A stretch of 64,000 bases of DNA from Wuchereria bancrofti (Eukaryota; Nematoda; Chromadorea; Rhabditida; Onchocercidae): NCBI GenBank assembly GCA_005281725.1, contig SSBO01000013.1, positions 688,440-752,439 of the forward strand, read 5' to 3'. A program made the position numbers and the translations under genes. Positions 31,724 through 43,641 of the stretch are shown here, one piece after another; position 1 is the first letter of the stretch, and each line of letters opens with the position of its first letter. The notes under the pieces were generated by a model. The model made no database searches and was not told the DNA's origin. It was given only the letters and a program-made list of their open reading frames with translations.

Positions 31724-31745
31724 ATATATATATATATATATATAT
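31724..31745. repeat. TA dinucleotide run ending at an N
   Basis: Alternating TA sequence directly before the N at 31746. A likely cause of the contig break. Confidence 0.7.
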
Positions 31746-31746
31746 N

Positions 31747-33427
31747 ATTCATTCCTCCTAAAAAACTTCATTTAACTTAATTAAATTAACTTACAGTTAA
31801 GCATTCCGGTATTTTTTCCTGCATATTACATTCTTTACTGATAATTGCCAATCCGGAAGCTTTTAATAATGGTTCTATTGTTTGTTTATCCAGTTCTTTC
31901 TCACATCCAATATACGCTGCGATATTGTTTACACTCCATGCCGGTTGTCCAAAACGATGAATAGCCCAACCAGCAGTTGAGGAACCGGACAACATGATAG
32001 CTCGATGCAATAAATCTGAAAATGAAAACCGGATAATATATTTGTGAAGACTGCAAATACCATTTATTATTTGATAGTGAAAGAATAATTTATTAATTTG
32101 AAGCAACACTTATCATTAAATAATAATATGATAATATACCAGTAATTATATGAAAATTCGAGATAAAGGATTTTTGAAGGAAGAAAAAAAAGTTCAATTC
32201 GAATCGTCTTTTCTTTTAATTTTATAATTAAAAATTAATATACCAATACACAATAATTTCATAAGTTTGATAATTTACAGCTATCATAATTTGATAAATT
32301 TCTTAAAAACAATCACATCTCATAAACTATTAATTTATTTTGACAATAAATACTATCACTAGTTATGATGCTATCACCCACTATCATTTCTATTATTATA
32401 TTACCTGACCATTCTGATTAAAATAAATCAATTCATCATTTTATTTATGATTTTTTTTTTCTATAAAATGTTTCCTTTTCAATTAGCAAAAAATTTCATA
32501 ATATCTTATCAAAAAATTGTCTTTTAAAATATGGATAGTTGAAAATGTTGATTTTAAGAATACAATATTTATCAGTAGATAAGTATGATAATATCATTTA
32601 CCTTTTGTTCTGGGTGATACTGCAAGAACGGAAACAGCAGCTGCGCCAGCACTTTCACCCATAATTGTAACCTTTGATGGATCACCATTTAACTGTTTAA
32701 CATTTGTTTGAATCCATTCCAATGCCATTACCAAATCCCAAATGCCGAAATTACCTTCCACGTGTTCGTTGTTCTTATAATTCAAAAATCCTGTAACAAA
32801 AAATAAATATAATATTTGTAAATTTTTAATAAATGAAAAAATATTATAATTTTACCTTAATCTACCATAATTTTATTAATTAAATCTTTACTTTTTAAAT
32901 TAATTAGATCGTTGTTAATCAATAATCTTTTCTTTTTTTTGCAACTTTATAAATAAACATACCTAAAAGTCCAAGCCGATAATTAACTGTTATTAATGCA
33001 ACACCATTCGATGTGAAATGTTTTGTGATTACTTCCATATCGATACCAGTGTCACCTGAACCGGCTAAAAATGATCCACCATGAATCCATACAATAATCG
33101 GATGTAATTTCGATTCTTCCTCTGGATCCTATAAACGATATAATGTGAGTTTTATTGAATAAAACATTTCTGATTAATTGATTAATTAAAATGTCTAATT
33201 AAATTTATAAATTTTAGTTAACAAATTCATTTATCCATCATTCAATGCTATATTTCTTACCATTTTCTTATCATTCAAGCTTATTCACCTAACCTAACCT
33301 TAATGCATCATAAATATAAGAATGTAAGAATGATGAAAACAAACAATGGTCACTCAACGGATCACTATTAAGTAATAATGCGGTCATTACGAACAACGCC
33401 GACATGTGATAATTGCGCCAGAAATAT
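31747..33427 (-). repeat. Exact copy of 23235-24915 (esterase exons 3-5), N on both sides
   Basis: The block matches 23235-24915 at a constant offset of 8512 bases, so its 1681 bases contain no insertion or deletion; introns included. It repeats the esterase exons for the HGGS loop, the GESAG nucleophile and the following exon. It is bounded by N at 31746 and 33428, and the true paralogue next to it (33429 onward) is clearly diverged. The most likely reading is a misplaced or unmerged copy of the left-hand locus, not a third gene. Confidence 0.8.
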
Positions 33428-34362
33428 NTCATCATTTTATTTATGATTTTTTTTCTATGAAATGTTTCTTTTTCAATTAGCAAAAAATTTCACAATATCC
33501 TATCAAAAAATTGTTTTTTAAAATATGAATAGTTGAAAATGTTGATTTTAAGAATACAATATTTATCAGTAGATAAGTATGATAATATCATTTTACTTTT
33601 TGTTCTGGTGATACTGCAAGAACGGAAACAGCAGCTGCACCAGCACTTTCTTCCATAATTGTAACTTTTGATGGATCACCATTTAACTGTTTAACATTTG
33701 TCTGAATCCATTCCAATGCCATTACCAAATCCCAAATGCCAAAATTACCTTCCACGTTTTCGTTGTTCTTATAATTCGAAAATCCTATAACAAAAAATAA
33801 ATTTTATAAATTTTTAATTTAATAAATTTTTACAAAATTTTTAAATAAAAAAGAATAATATTTATAAATTTTTAATTAATAAAAAACTATTGTATTTTTA
33901 CCTTAATGTGTCATAATTTTATTAATTAGATCTCTACTTCGGCTTTTTAAATTAATTAGATCATTGTTAATTAATAATATTTTCTTCTTTTTTTGTAACT
34001 TTATAAATAAACATACCTAAAAGTCCAAGCCGACAATTAACTGTTATTAATGCAACACTATTCGATGTGAATTGTTTCGTGATTACTTCCATATCGATAC
34101 CAATGTCACCTGAACCGGCTAAAAATGATCCACCATGAATCCATACAATAATCGGATGTAATTTCGATTCTTCCTCTGGATCCCATAAACGATATAATGT
34201 GAGTTTCATTGAATAAAACATCTCTGATTAATTGATTAATTAAAATATCTAATTAAGTTTATAAATTTTAGTTAACAAACTCATTTATCCATCATTCAGT
34301 GTTATATTTCTTACCATTTTCTTATCATTCAAGCTTATTCACCTTATCTAACCTTAATGTAT

Positions 34363-34831
34363 TGTCGGGAAATTTTGGATTTAATGCTTTCGTTAGCTAT
34401 CGTTAGCTATTTCAAACTTGGGTAATTAAACCTTTATTTAACATAAAACAAATCAACATCATAATAACGCATTATACATATCGCACGGATGCTACACAGT
34501 TATAAAAGCGCTAAACATTATCATAGAGCTGAAGTAAAAAATGATTAATTGTAATTAAGAGATGGTGTTGGAGTTAATTGGGACTAAAGATGATAAATGT
34601 GAATTTGAGAAGAAAGGAGATTTGTTTAAGGATAGATATCTCTTTGTTACAATAGTCTATTACATGCATTTAATTTTCACATCTTATACAATATAATGCG
34701 TATAAGCGAGGTTAATTTATGGACAAAGAGATTCTCATTTTCTGCTTCTCCTCGCTTTCCAGCTACATCGTTTGTACCAAAGGATTATCCGTTTATCAGT
34801 TTATCGCCTTTGTTCTTCGTCTTTAGCGATA
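34363..34831 (-). mobile_element. Solo LTR, BEL/Pao-like
   Basis: Compared with the intact esterase intron (TTAATGCATCATAAAT near 24791-24806), the pseudogene has about 469 extra bases. They are flanked by a 5-base direct repeat TGTAT (34358-34362 and 34832-34836). The insert begins TGTCGGG and ends GCGATA, a short inverted terminal pair TGTCG/CGAtA with one mismatch to TG...CA. On the minus strand an AATAAA lies near the 3' end, as in an LTR R/U5 region. No internal retrotransposon genes are present, so this is a solo LTR left by recombination. The family assignment rests on terminal sequence and target-site length only. Confidence 0.65.
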
Positions 34832-35464
34832 TGTATCATAAATATAAGAATGTAAGGATGATGAAAACAAACAATGGTCACTCAACGGATCACTATTAAG
34901 TAATAATGCGGTCATTACGAACAACGCCGACATGTGATAACTGCGCCAGAAATATGATTGTCAGAAGTGGACTTTTACCTAGCTTCAAACAATGTTGACA
35001 TGGCTCCTTTCTTTTTTTGGATGCAGTTTCTTTGTTCCGGTAAAGAAACAAATTTTCTTTCAATGTAAACAATTCAAAATTTGTGTCACATTTTAGGTAA
35101 CAAATTAATTAGTTGAAATAATTGATTAACTATAAAAAAAATAAGAAAAGGGTAAAGTGTAACTGACCAAGTTTTTAAATTTTATGAATTTAACAAATTT
35201 TCTTTTCTGAAATATTCCTAATAGAGTACTCAATTGTTTTTTACTGAGGAAAAAAATTTTAACAAAATTTTAAATATGGCAAATAATATCTCATAAATGG
35301 TGTGAAGACATTGAGAAATAAGCAATCTTCACTTTCATCTGCATATTTGAACCGGCAAATTTATCATGTTTATGAGATTCCATAAATTGTAAATACGGTG
35401 CACCGTAATCGAGTGCCGCATATTCCTGATGCCATTGTGGTCGCGTTTTACCAAAGGCTACAAG

Positions 35465-38400
35465 AATAAAATTGTTATTTGGATTTAAGATAAAACAAAA
35501 AAAAAAAGACAGACAAAAATTTTCAAAATTATTTGATTTTATTAATTAATTATTTTAGCAATAATAATTTATCGTTTTTCATTAATATATTTATTTTGAT
35601 TAATATACTTATTAGTTTCATTAATATACTTATTTTTATTTCAAAAATGAAAATATTTTGACTGATATATTTCAAATATTTTGCTAATAAACAAATAACA
35701 AACTTTGCTTTCTTCTCTACAATAATTAAAATAAAATGGCACATTTTTAACTAAAAAAAAAAGAGGAAAATATTTCAACTGTTGTCATCAATCATTTCAA
35801 TGATAACAGTTCAAATGGAAGAATCTAAACCCTTCTTATTTTTCGAGATATTCTGAACCATCAAACATATCACATCAATTTAATATACTTTTTTCTTCTC
35901 TTTTTTTTAACAGTGAAAATTTTACAAATAAACGAATCACTCAAATCTGATATTTCACTTACTGAAATTTGCATCACAAGAAAATATGAATTATTGCTTA
36001 GAAAAAGAAGAAAAAGAAAGGAAAAAAATGTTAGTAAATTTTATTTGATTAATAAATTATTTTATTACAATCTTACAAAGCAATTTTCATATTTTTATTC
36101 AGAACATCCAACACAAAATTTTCAGAAAAACGAAAAAATTTATTTTCCAAATGAATAAATTCATTGCCGACAAAATTACACCTAATATCGAAATTGAAAC
36201 TAAAAATTTGAATTTAATTCTAATTTACTTTGTTTAACTTTCGGGAAACAATTTGAAATGAAATTTTGAATCACAAAAAATATTTTTAAATATATTGAAA
36301 TTTTAGATATATTGAAATTAGCAAATTTAATTTAGCATGTTGAATTACCAAAAATTTAGATTAGATATTTAACTAATTGAAATATATGTACATCAGTACA
36401 TTGTTAGTATCTCAATAATTCAAATATTCGTATGTAAAAGAAAATATTGAAATATTGTTAAAATTTGATGAAATGATATGATAACAAGTTATAGTAAATT
36501 ACCATATTAATGATAATTTATAGAAGTGTTCAAAAAAATGAAAGAAATTGATTAAGCTCAAAAATCACAAAAATTCTTATCAGTTGCGTGATACGATTAA
36601 CTTTGATATACAATGATAAATGTCGAAAAGTTGCTTAAATCGTACTTTAATTTACTGAAATTTTAACCTTTTAATATCATTCATTGATGGAATGATAGTT
36701 TTGCAATAATTTTTGATGATTTTAGAAGTTAAAAATAAATTTTTTGAAAATGGAAAATGCAAATGGGGAATGATATGTTATACGTCAATGAGTGATAAGA
36801 AATAATTAAAAAGAGTAATAAACTATATATTGAATTTGCAATTTATTCCAATTAATATTTTTAATTATGTACAACTAATTATACAGGTATAAGAGAGAAA
36901 AAAAAAGAAAGCGGAAGAGAAAAAAAAATGTAAATGTAACCTTAAATAGTAGCGGACCAATAGGTGCTTCAGCATATGGTATACCACGAAATATTTGAAT
37001 ATATTATTGGCTAACTTATAAATTTTACCAAGTAATAAGCCTTGTTCAACCCATACTGATCTTGATTTCTCCAAATTTTGTCCCANTCGAAATTGAAACT
37101 AAAAATTTGAATTTAATTCTAATTTACTTTGTTTAACTTTCGGGAAACAATTTGAAATGAAATTTTGAATCACAAAAAATATTTTTAAATATATTGAAAT
37201 TNAATAAAATTGTTATTTGGATTTAAGATAAAACAAAAAAAAAAAGACAGACAAAAATTTTCAAAATTATTTGATTTTATTAATTAATTATTTTAGCAAT
37301 AATAATTTATCGTTTTTCATTAATATATTTATTTTGATTAATATACTTATTAGTTTCATTAATATACTTATTTTTATTTCAAAAATGAAAATATTTTGAC
37401 TGATATATTTCAAATATTTTGCTAATAAACAAATAACAAACTTTGCTTTCTTCTCTACAATAATTAAAATAAAATGGCACATTTTTAACTAAAAAAAAAA
37501 GAGGAAAATATTTCAACTGTTGTCATCAATCATTTCAATGATAACAGTTCAAATGGAAGAATCTAAACCCTTCTTATTTTTCGAGATATTCTGAACCATC
37601 AAACATATCACATCAATTTAATATACTTTTTTCTTCTCTTTTTTTTAACAGTGAAAATTTTACAAATAAACGAATCACTCAAATCTGATATTTCACTTAC
37701 TGAAATTTGCATCACAAGAAAATATGAATTATTGCTTAGAAAAAGAAGAAAAAGAAAGGAAAAAAATGTTAGTAAATTTTATTTGATTAATAAATTATTT
37801 TATTACAATCTTACAAAGCAATTTTCATATTTTTATTCAGAACATCCAACACAAAATTTTCAGAAAAACGAAAAAATTTATTTTCCAAATGAATAAATTC
37901 ATTGCCGACAAAATTACACCTAATATCGAAATTGAAACTAAAAATTTGAATTTAATTCTAATTTACTTTGTTTAACTTTCGGGAAACAATTTGAAATGAA
38001 ATTTTGAATCACAAAAAATATTTTTAAATATATTGAAATTTTAGATATATTGAAATTAGCAAATTTAATTTAGCATGTTGAATTACCAAAAATTTAGATT
38101 AGATATTTAACTAATTGAAATATATGTACATCAGTACATTGTTAGTATCTCAATAATTCAAATATTCGTATGTAAAAGAAAATATTGAAATATTGTTAAA
38201 ATTTGATGAAATGATATGATAACAAGTTATAGTAAATTACCATATTAATGATAATTTATAGAAGTGTTCAAAAAAATGAAAGAAATTGATTAAGCTCAAA
38301 AATCACAAAAATTCTTATCAGTTGCGTGATACGATTAACTTTGATATACAATGATAAATGTCGAAAAGTTGCTTAAATCGTACTTTAATTTACTGAAATT

Positions 38401-38823
38401 TTAACCTTTTAATATCATTCATTGATGGAATGATAGTTTTGCAATAATTTTTGATGATTTTAGAAGTTAAAAATAAATTTTTTGAAAATGGAAAATGCAA
38501 ATGGGGAATGATATGTTATACGTCAATGAGTGATAAGAAATAATTAAAAAGAGTAATAAACTATATATTGAATTTGCAATTTATTCCAATTAATATTTTT
38601 AATTATGTACAACTAATTATACAGGTATAAGAGAGAAAAAAAAAGAAAGCGGAAGAGAAAAAAAAATGTAAATGTAACCTTAAATAGTAGCGGACCAATA
38701 GGTGCTTCAGCATATGGTATACCACGAAATATTTGAATATATTATTGGCTAACTTATAAATTTTACCAAGTAATAAGCCTTGTTCAACCCATACTGATCT
38801 TGATTTCTCCAAATTTTGTCCCA
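35465..38823. repeat. Repeated blocks 35465-37085, 37087-37201 and 37203-38823 between single Ns
   Basis: 35465-37085 and 37203-38823 correspond at a constant offset of 1738 bases with no length change (1621 bases each). The small piece 37087-37201 equals 36188-36302. Single N characters stand at 37086 and 37202. Together this is the pattern of overlapping contigs laid end to end. Exon 1 of the esterase pseudogene therefore appears twice but probably exists once. Confidence 0.8.
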
Positions 38824-38950
38824 CAATTCCAGCAGGTACTAATATTGTAATAAATAGTAATAGTATAATAAATATATCATAGTGTATAAATGTTGACATG
38901 CAGCAATGATATGGAAAGCATTTTGAAAAATATTTATGAAAAATTATCAC

Positions 38951-41950
38951 ATAAATGTTTTAGTACAATTAATTAAAATAATCAGTGTTTCGTTATTTTT
39001 TTCTATTTATTCTTTTTTAATTTTTTTCTGTTCAAAGTGCTTTCAAATTTAATAATATCAGTTAGTTAAATATAGCAAAGAATAAAAAATAAAAAAATAT
39101 CACAATTTGTAAAAAATTAAAGATATAAGAAATGAATGGAAAAAGGAATATTAAGAATAACAATACATCATTCAGAATTAAATAATATTATTAATAATTA
39201 ATAGATTAATAGATATTAAGTTAATAATAGTAATAATAGTAAATAGTAGTAATAGCAGTAGTAGTAAAAGCAATATTAATGATAATTATTGGAAAAGTTT
39301 CGAACAAATGTCCACTTTCTTGTTTCACTGACAATTGCTGTAGCATTATACTTTCAATCAGAAAAATAACAATTGTTAGTTTAATTAATTACTTTATTTA
39401 ATGCATTTATTCAAAATGTCACATTAATTGATGAAATAGCATAAAATTTGGATGAATAATATAAATGTATGAGAAGAATGAGTGAATAAGAAGAGAAGGA
39501 AAAAATGATTTGATAGTATGAAATGAATAAAATTTAAATAAAACAATTTCATTTAAGAATTGCAATTGAAGGAAATAGCGGCGAACGGGGAAAAAGGGAA
39601 AAAAGGCGGTTGGGTTAAATAAGCAGTTTATACTTTAAGCTGCTTACATCGCTTCCGAATGATATTTCTTGCACACACACACACACAAAGATATAAAAGT
39701 GAATAGAGTAAATAAACAAAAGTAATAGTAGTAATGGCATTAAACAATTATATCTTTTAAACAGATCACAAAATATAAGTTTTAATGTTTCCCCTGTCTT
39801 TCTTTTCTTCTGATCTCGGCTTCCTGTTTACTTTTCTTCGAAAAAATTGATGCTTATTTTTCTTCGAGAGAATTTATGCTCCTTTTTTTTGCTTACTTTT
39901 TCTGGGAAAATCTATGTTCATTTTTTTTATTTTTTCCGAAAAAATTTATGCTTATTTTTTCTTGCTTATTTTTTCCGGAAAAATTTATGTTGATTTTTCT
40001 CTGTTTATTTTTTTCCAGAAAAATTATTCAGTAAGGGTTTAAAAGTGTTGACAAATTTTATTTAAATAAAAAAAACATTGCAATAATTGCTACGTAAAGA
40101 TTTCAATTTAAATTTGCTAAACTATTTGTTAGCACAAAATGAAAAGATTGCAATTTAGACGGATAAATTTGAGAAAATGAAAGACAGACAGGGAGAGGAG
40201 AGAGGGGAAAAAATTAAAAAAAGCTAAAAAATCATCTAATAGATTTATGTTGATTTAATTATTGATGGGTAAGCAATTGTGATAATTTGTAAAACTTTTA
40301 ATCAGAAATGATAGAATTTAAATCAATATAAATCATACAAATTGCTGAAATTTATTTACTGTAGAAAGAGAAAATATTCTCGGTAGCAATATGCAAGAAT
40401 TTATGGGAAAGCACAAAATTCAATTATCATTTAAAATTTTAATTAAATTTAATTTTCGACTCATTTCACTTCTAAAACAATTAAAATTTTTGACAAAAAT
40501 AGAAAATTTTTTTGGAATAAAAAGCAATGTTACAGTTTTTTGTATTATTTTAATCCACGCACAAAAAAGGATTTGTACGCTTTAAAAAAATTTTTTTGTC
40601 TTCAAAGTTTTCATTCGTTATCAAATGCAAAAAGAAAGAAATAAGTTAGCAAATTTATTTCAAGAAAAAAAAAACAATTAATAATTACTAGTACACATCA
40701 ATAGCTAAATTAAGTTATAGAATAAATCAAATATGAAAATGAATTATGAAAAAAATTTATTTATACAATTTATATTAATAAATATTGTGAACACATTTTC
40801 TTCGGTAATTCTAATGCCAATTTCATATTAACAAATCATTATCAAACCAGTTTAACTTCTTTCTTTCTCGAATTCTTCTGGATCTCTGATCATAAGCATT
40901 GCAATCATTTCAACGATTTATAGCATAAAATTAATTGCTTAAAAATGAAAAATATCTAGAGGATTTTTTTTCTTCAAATTAAATATAAGAAGAAAAAGTA
41001 AAGAAGGAAAAGAAAATTGAGAGTTTGTCCTTTTGAAATTTCTGAAAGAAGTATGATATAATCAACAGAAACGAAACAGTAACAGAAGAGTGAAAAAGAA
41101 AAGAATTTTGAGCATGATTCATTTCGGGAGCGAAACAGCCTGAGAGGAAATAAAAAAAAACGTTTAAAATTCAATTAAGAAGATGTAACAGTAATGGAAC
41201 ATTCAAATGATAAATAATCGTTTAATATTAGTTTCAAATTATAGAACAACTGCAAATGAAAAAAAAGATACGAATAACTTAATGAATGAAAGAAAAATTT
41301 TTTTCAAATTCTTTAACACGGATATTGTTTTAAAATAATAAAAAAAAATTTGATTTTGAAAATTTTGCAATCGCAATAAATTTTCTTTTCATAAATTCAT
41401 ATAATGAAATGAATAATAAAAATGTGAGAAAAAAAGTAAACGATGAGGAGATCAACTTAAAATAACAATCACAACATGTTGAGATAAAGAACAGCAGAAG
41501 AAGAAGCATTGATGTATATGAGTAAAAGCTTTTCAATAAAAAACACTTTCACATCAAATGTTGAGAGAGAAAAAAAAAGAAAAAATTAATAAGATATCAT
41601 TTCAGGTAGATAAAAATTGATTGCATATTAATTTAACAAATGTAAATTAAATTTGCATTTTTTTCTGTCATATATCTGATTAATTCATTCCAGTCTATTT
41701 ATTGCTTTATAGTAATCAAATAATAAAAATTAAAATTTGAAAACAAATATTAAAAAAAAGAAAAAATTGGTAGTAAACTATATGCCAAAAATAAAACAAT
41801 AAGTAATCTGAATTAATAATTGATAATTAATTTCAAATCTACTATAATAATTGCAATAATCTTTCGCGACAAAATATTTCTTATAGATTAAATGACACAT
41901 GCATTCCTTGCAATATGATAGCAAGAAATAAACAACTGATTTGAATGTGA
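38951..41950. other. Spacer between esterase pseudogene and Ly6-like copy B
   Basis: Diverged counterpart of 27261-30168 with many small insertions and deletions. It includes a shorter triplet repeat (about 39228-39272), a CA tract (about 39672-39690) and, at about 39835-40025, a locally expanded series of TTTATGCTTATTTTT-like units that is shorter in copy A. No gene recognised. Confidence 0.5.
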
Positions 41951-43391
41951 TCATAGATTATAAAATATGGATGCAATGACGACAAATAAATTAATGAAAG
42001 CAGAATGAGTAGAAGCTAAGTTACACCTATCTGTTGTACAAATACACATTCGTTCAACGGCACGAAGATCTGATCCTGGTAAATTGGATGGCGTTTCCTC
42101 GCATAAACCAATTTGAATACCACCATCCGTCTCATTTAGGCAACCACGTTTCACTGTCGTATATCCTAAAAAATTTGAAAGAAAAAAAAATATGAGAAAT
42201 AAGTAAAACATCAAGTATGTATGAATACATAGATTTACTAAAAATCTAGTAATAAAAGAATTGTTTTTTTTTTCTTAAACTGATGAATTTTGTTGGCACA
42301 TGTATGACTGCTTAGTTTTAAATTGAACTAACTTTAGATTATACGAGTTACGTTTTGACAAATTTGCCACTCAGACTTCCTCCGCTTGAAATTTGTCTTT
42401 GGTGCAAATTTTTAAATCACCGAATGGCTTGACTTAATTTAAATCAAGACTTTTGAAACAGGTATATAATATTTTTCGATCTATTTCAAACGCATAAAAC
42501 TTTTTCTATTAAATATTCAATATTTCATGAAATTAATTAGCTACTTAGAATAAGCTAACCATCGGCAATAAATTCTGCTTTGTAACAATATCGCCCTTCG
42601 CATACATCATTACAGTTTGGACTGCTACCTGGACAATTATAGCACTCATGAAGACGATCACCTTAAAAAGAAATAAATTTAAAAGTATGAATTAAAATAA
42701 ACATCATTGTTCATATGGACGAAGATATTTATTACAAAAGCAAACATTAGCAAATAGTATTAAAAATTAAATACTAAAAATTTTGCAATAATTTTATGAA
42801 GCAAAATAAACATAATAATGAATAATTTGTTATCATTATTATAGTCAAAAAAAATAGTGAAAATTTCCCGAGAATTTTCACAGTTTAGCTACAAAACAAA
42901 TAAATCTAATTTAAAAAAAAATTTTTCTTCAAATATTCCCTAATAAGATGCATTTTGTTAATTCTCAACAAATATCTGCAAACAATTCTTTTAATATTTT
43001 TCCTCATTATAACCAAATTCGCAATGATCTCGTTTATTGTTTCAAAAACAAACAAATTATTTTTTTGCCAGGTAGATTTATAATAATAAATACAAAATTT
43101 TATAGCAAATATGAAAGTTCTTTTGTCGTATTCTAATGAAAAACATTTTAGTTTTTAAATTGAGTAGGAATTAGAATTATTTCACTGAAAGTTGCGCTTA
43201 TTGTTTTATTTATTACTCACATACAGTAGTTCGGTTAGTCGTTCAAACCTCCCATTTATTCAAAATACTCAATTTGTTCAACGTTAAGTGTCAGCAATTA
43301 ACAAAACATTTAAAAATAAATAATAACCTGTTGGCTCTCCAATATTTTCAATGAATAATAATGAAATTGCCAAGAAGAGTCTATACATCAT
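41951..43391 (-). CDS. Ly6/uPAR-like protein, copy B
   Basis: Exons 43391-43328, 42661-42560 and 42165-41951 give 126 residues with the same signal peptide, ten-cysteine pattern and hydrophobic tail as copy A. Differences are few: Q to P and T to S after CYNC, A to T at the exon 2-3 junction region, V to I in MCIC, K to R before the last cysteine, and two in-frame 3-base deletions in the C-terminal anchor segment. Exon 1 differs only at silent positions. The gene is intact although the neighbouring esterase copy is dead. GPI anchoring is inferred from the tail. Confidence 0.82.
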
Positions 43392-43641
43392 TCGTGTTAA
43401 TATTAGATCAGTATTACGGATAAATTTTTAACCTGAAAAGAAAAAATGAAATTTGGAATGATTTAAATAGTTAATACTTTGAAATCGTTTTTAATTACAT
43501 TATTTTTTTAAGGAAAATAAAAAAGATACGAAGTGCTATATGTGCTTCAATAATCTTAATTTTATGAATTACCAGATGAAACTATCATATGTTAAACCAG
43601 TTATCTCAATCNCAAGAAATAAACAACTGATTTGAATGGGA

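Larger units (their letters stand above)
33597..38950 (-). pseudogene. Carboxylesterase pseudogene (copy B, N-terminal half only)
   Basis: Diverged paralogue of the intact esterase. Four exons are recognisable: 38950-38679 (also present as part of the duplicate at 36941-37085), 35457-35295, 34182-34017 and 33784-33597. Lesions seen: a one-base deletion in exon 1 after KIYKLA that shifts the frame; +2 and -1 changes in exon 2; the exon 2 donor GT changed to AT; the exon 3 acceptor AG changed to GG; a one-base deletion near the end of exon 4; and the nucleophile motif GESAG changed to EESAG. No exons for the C-terminal half were found to the left of the N at 33428. A solo LTR interrupts the intron between exons 2 and 3. 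It cannot make a normal esterase. Confidence 0.85.

Noticed and set aside
31786..32785. Third carboxylesterase gene fragment
   Set aside because: The nucleotide block matches the intact gene at constant offset and is bounded by Ns, so it is most likely the same locus placed twice.
35550..37896. Repeated short open frames in the second block
   Set aside because: They lie in introns of the esterase pseudogene and recur only because the block is duplicated across Ns.
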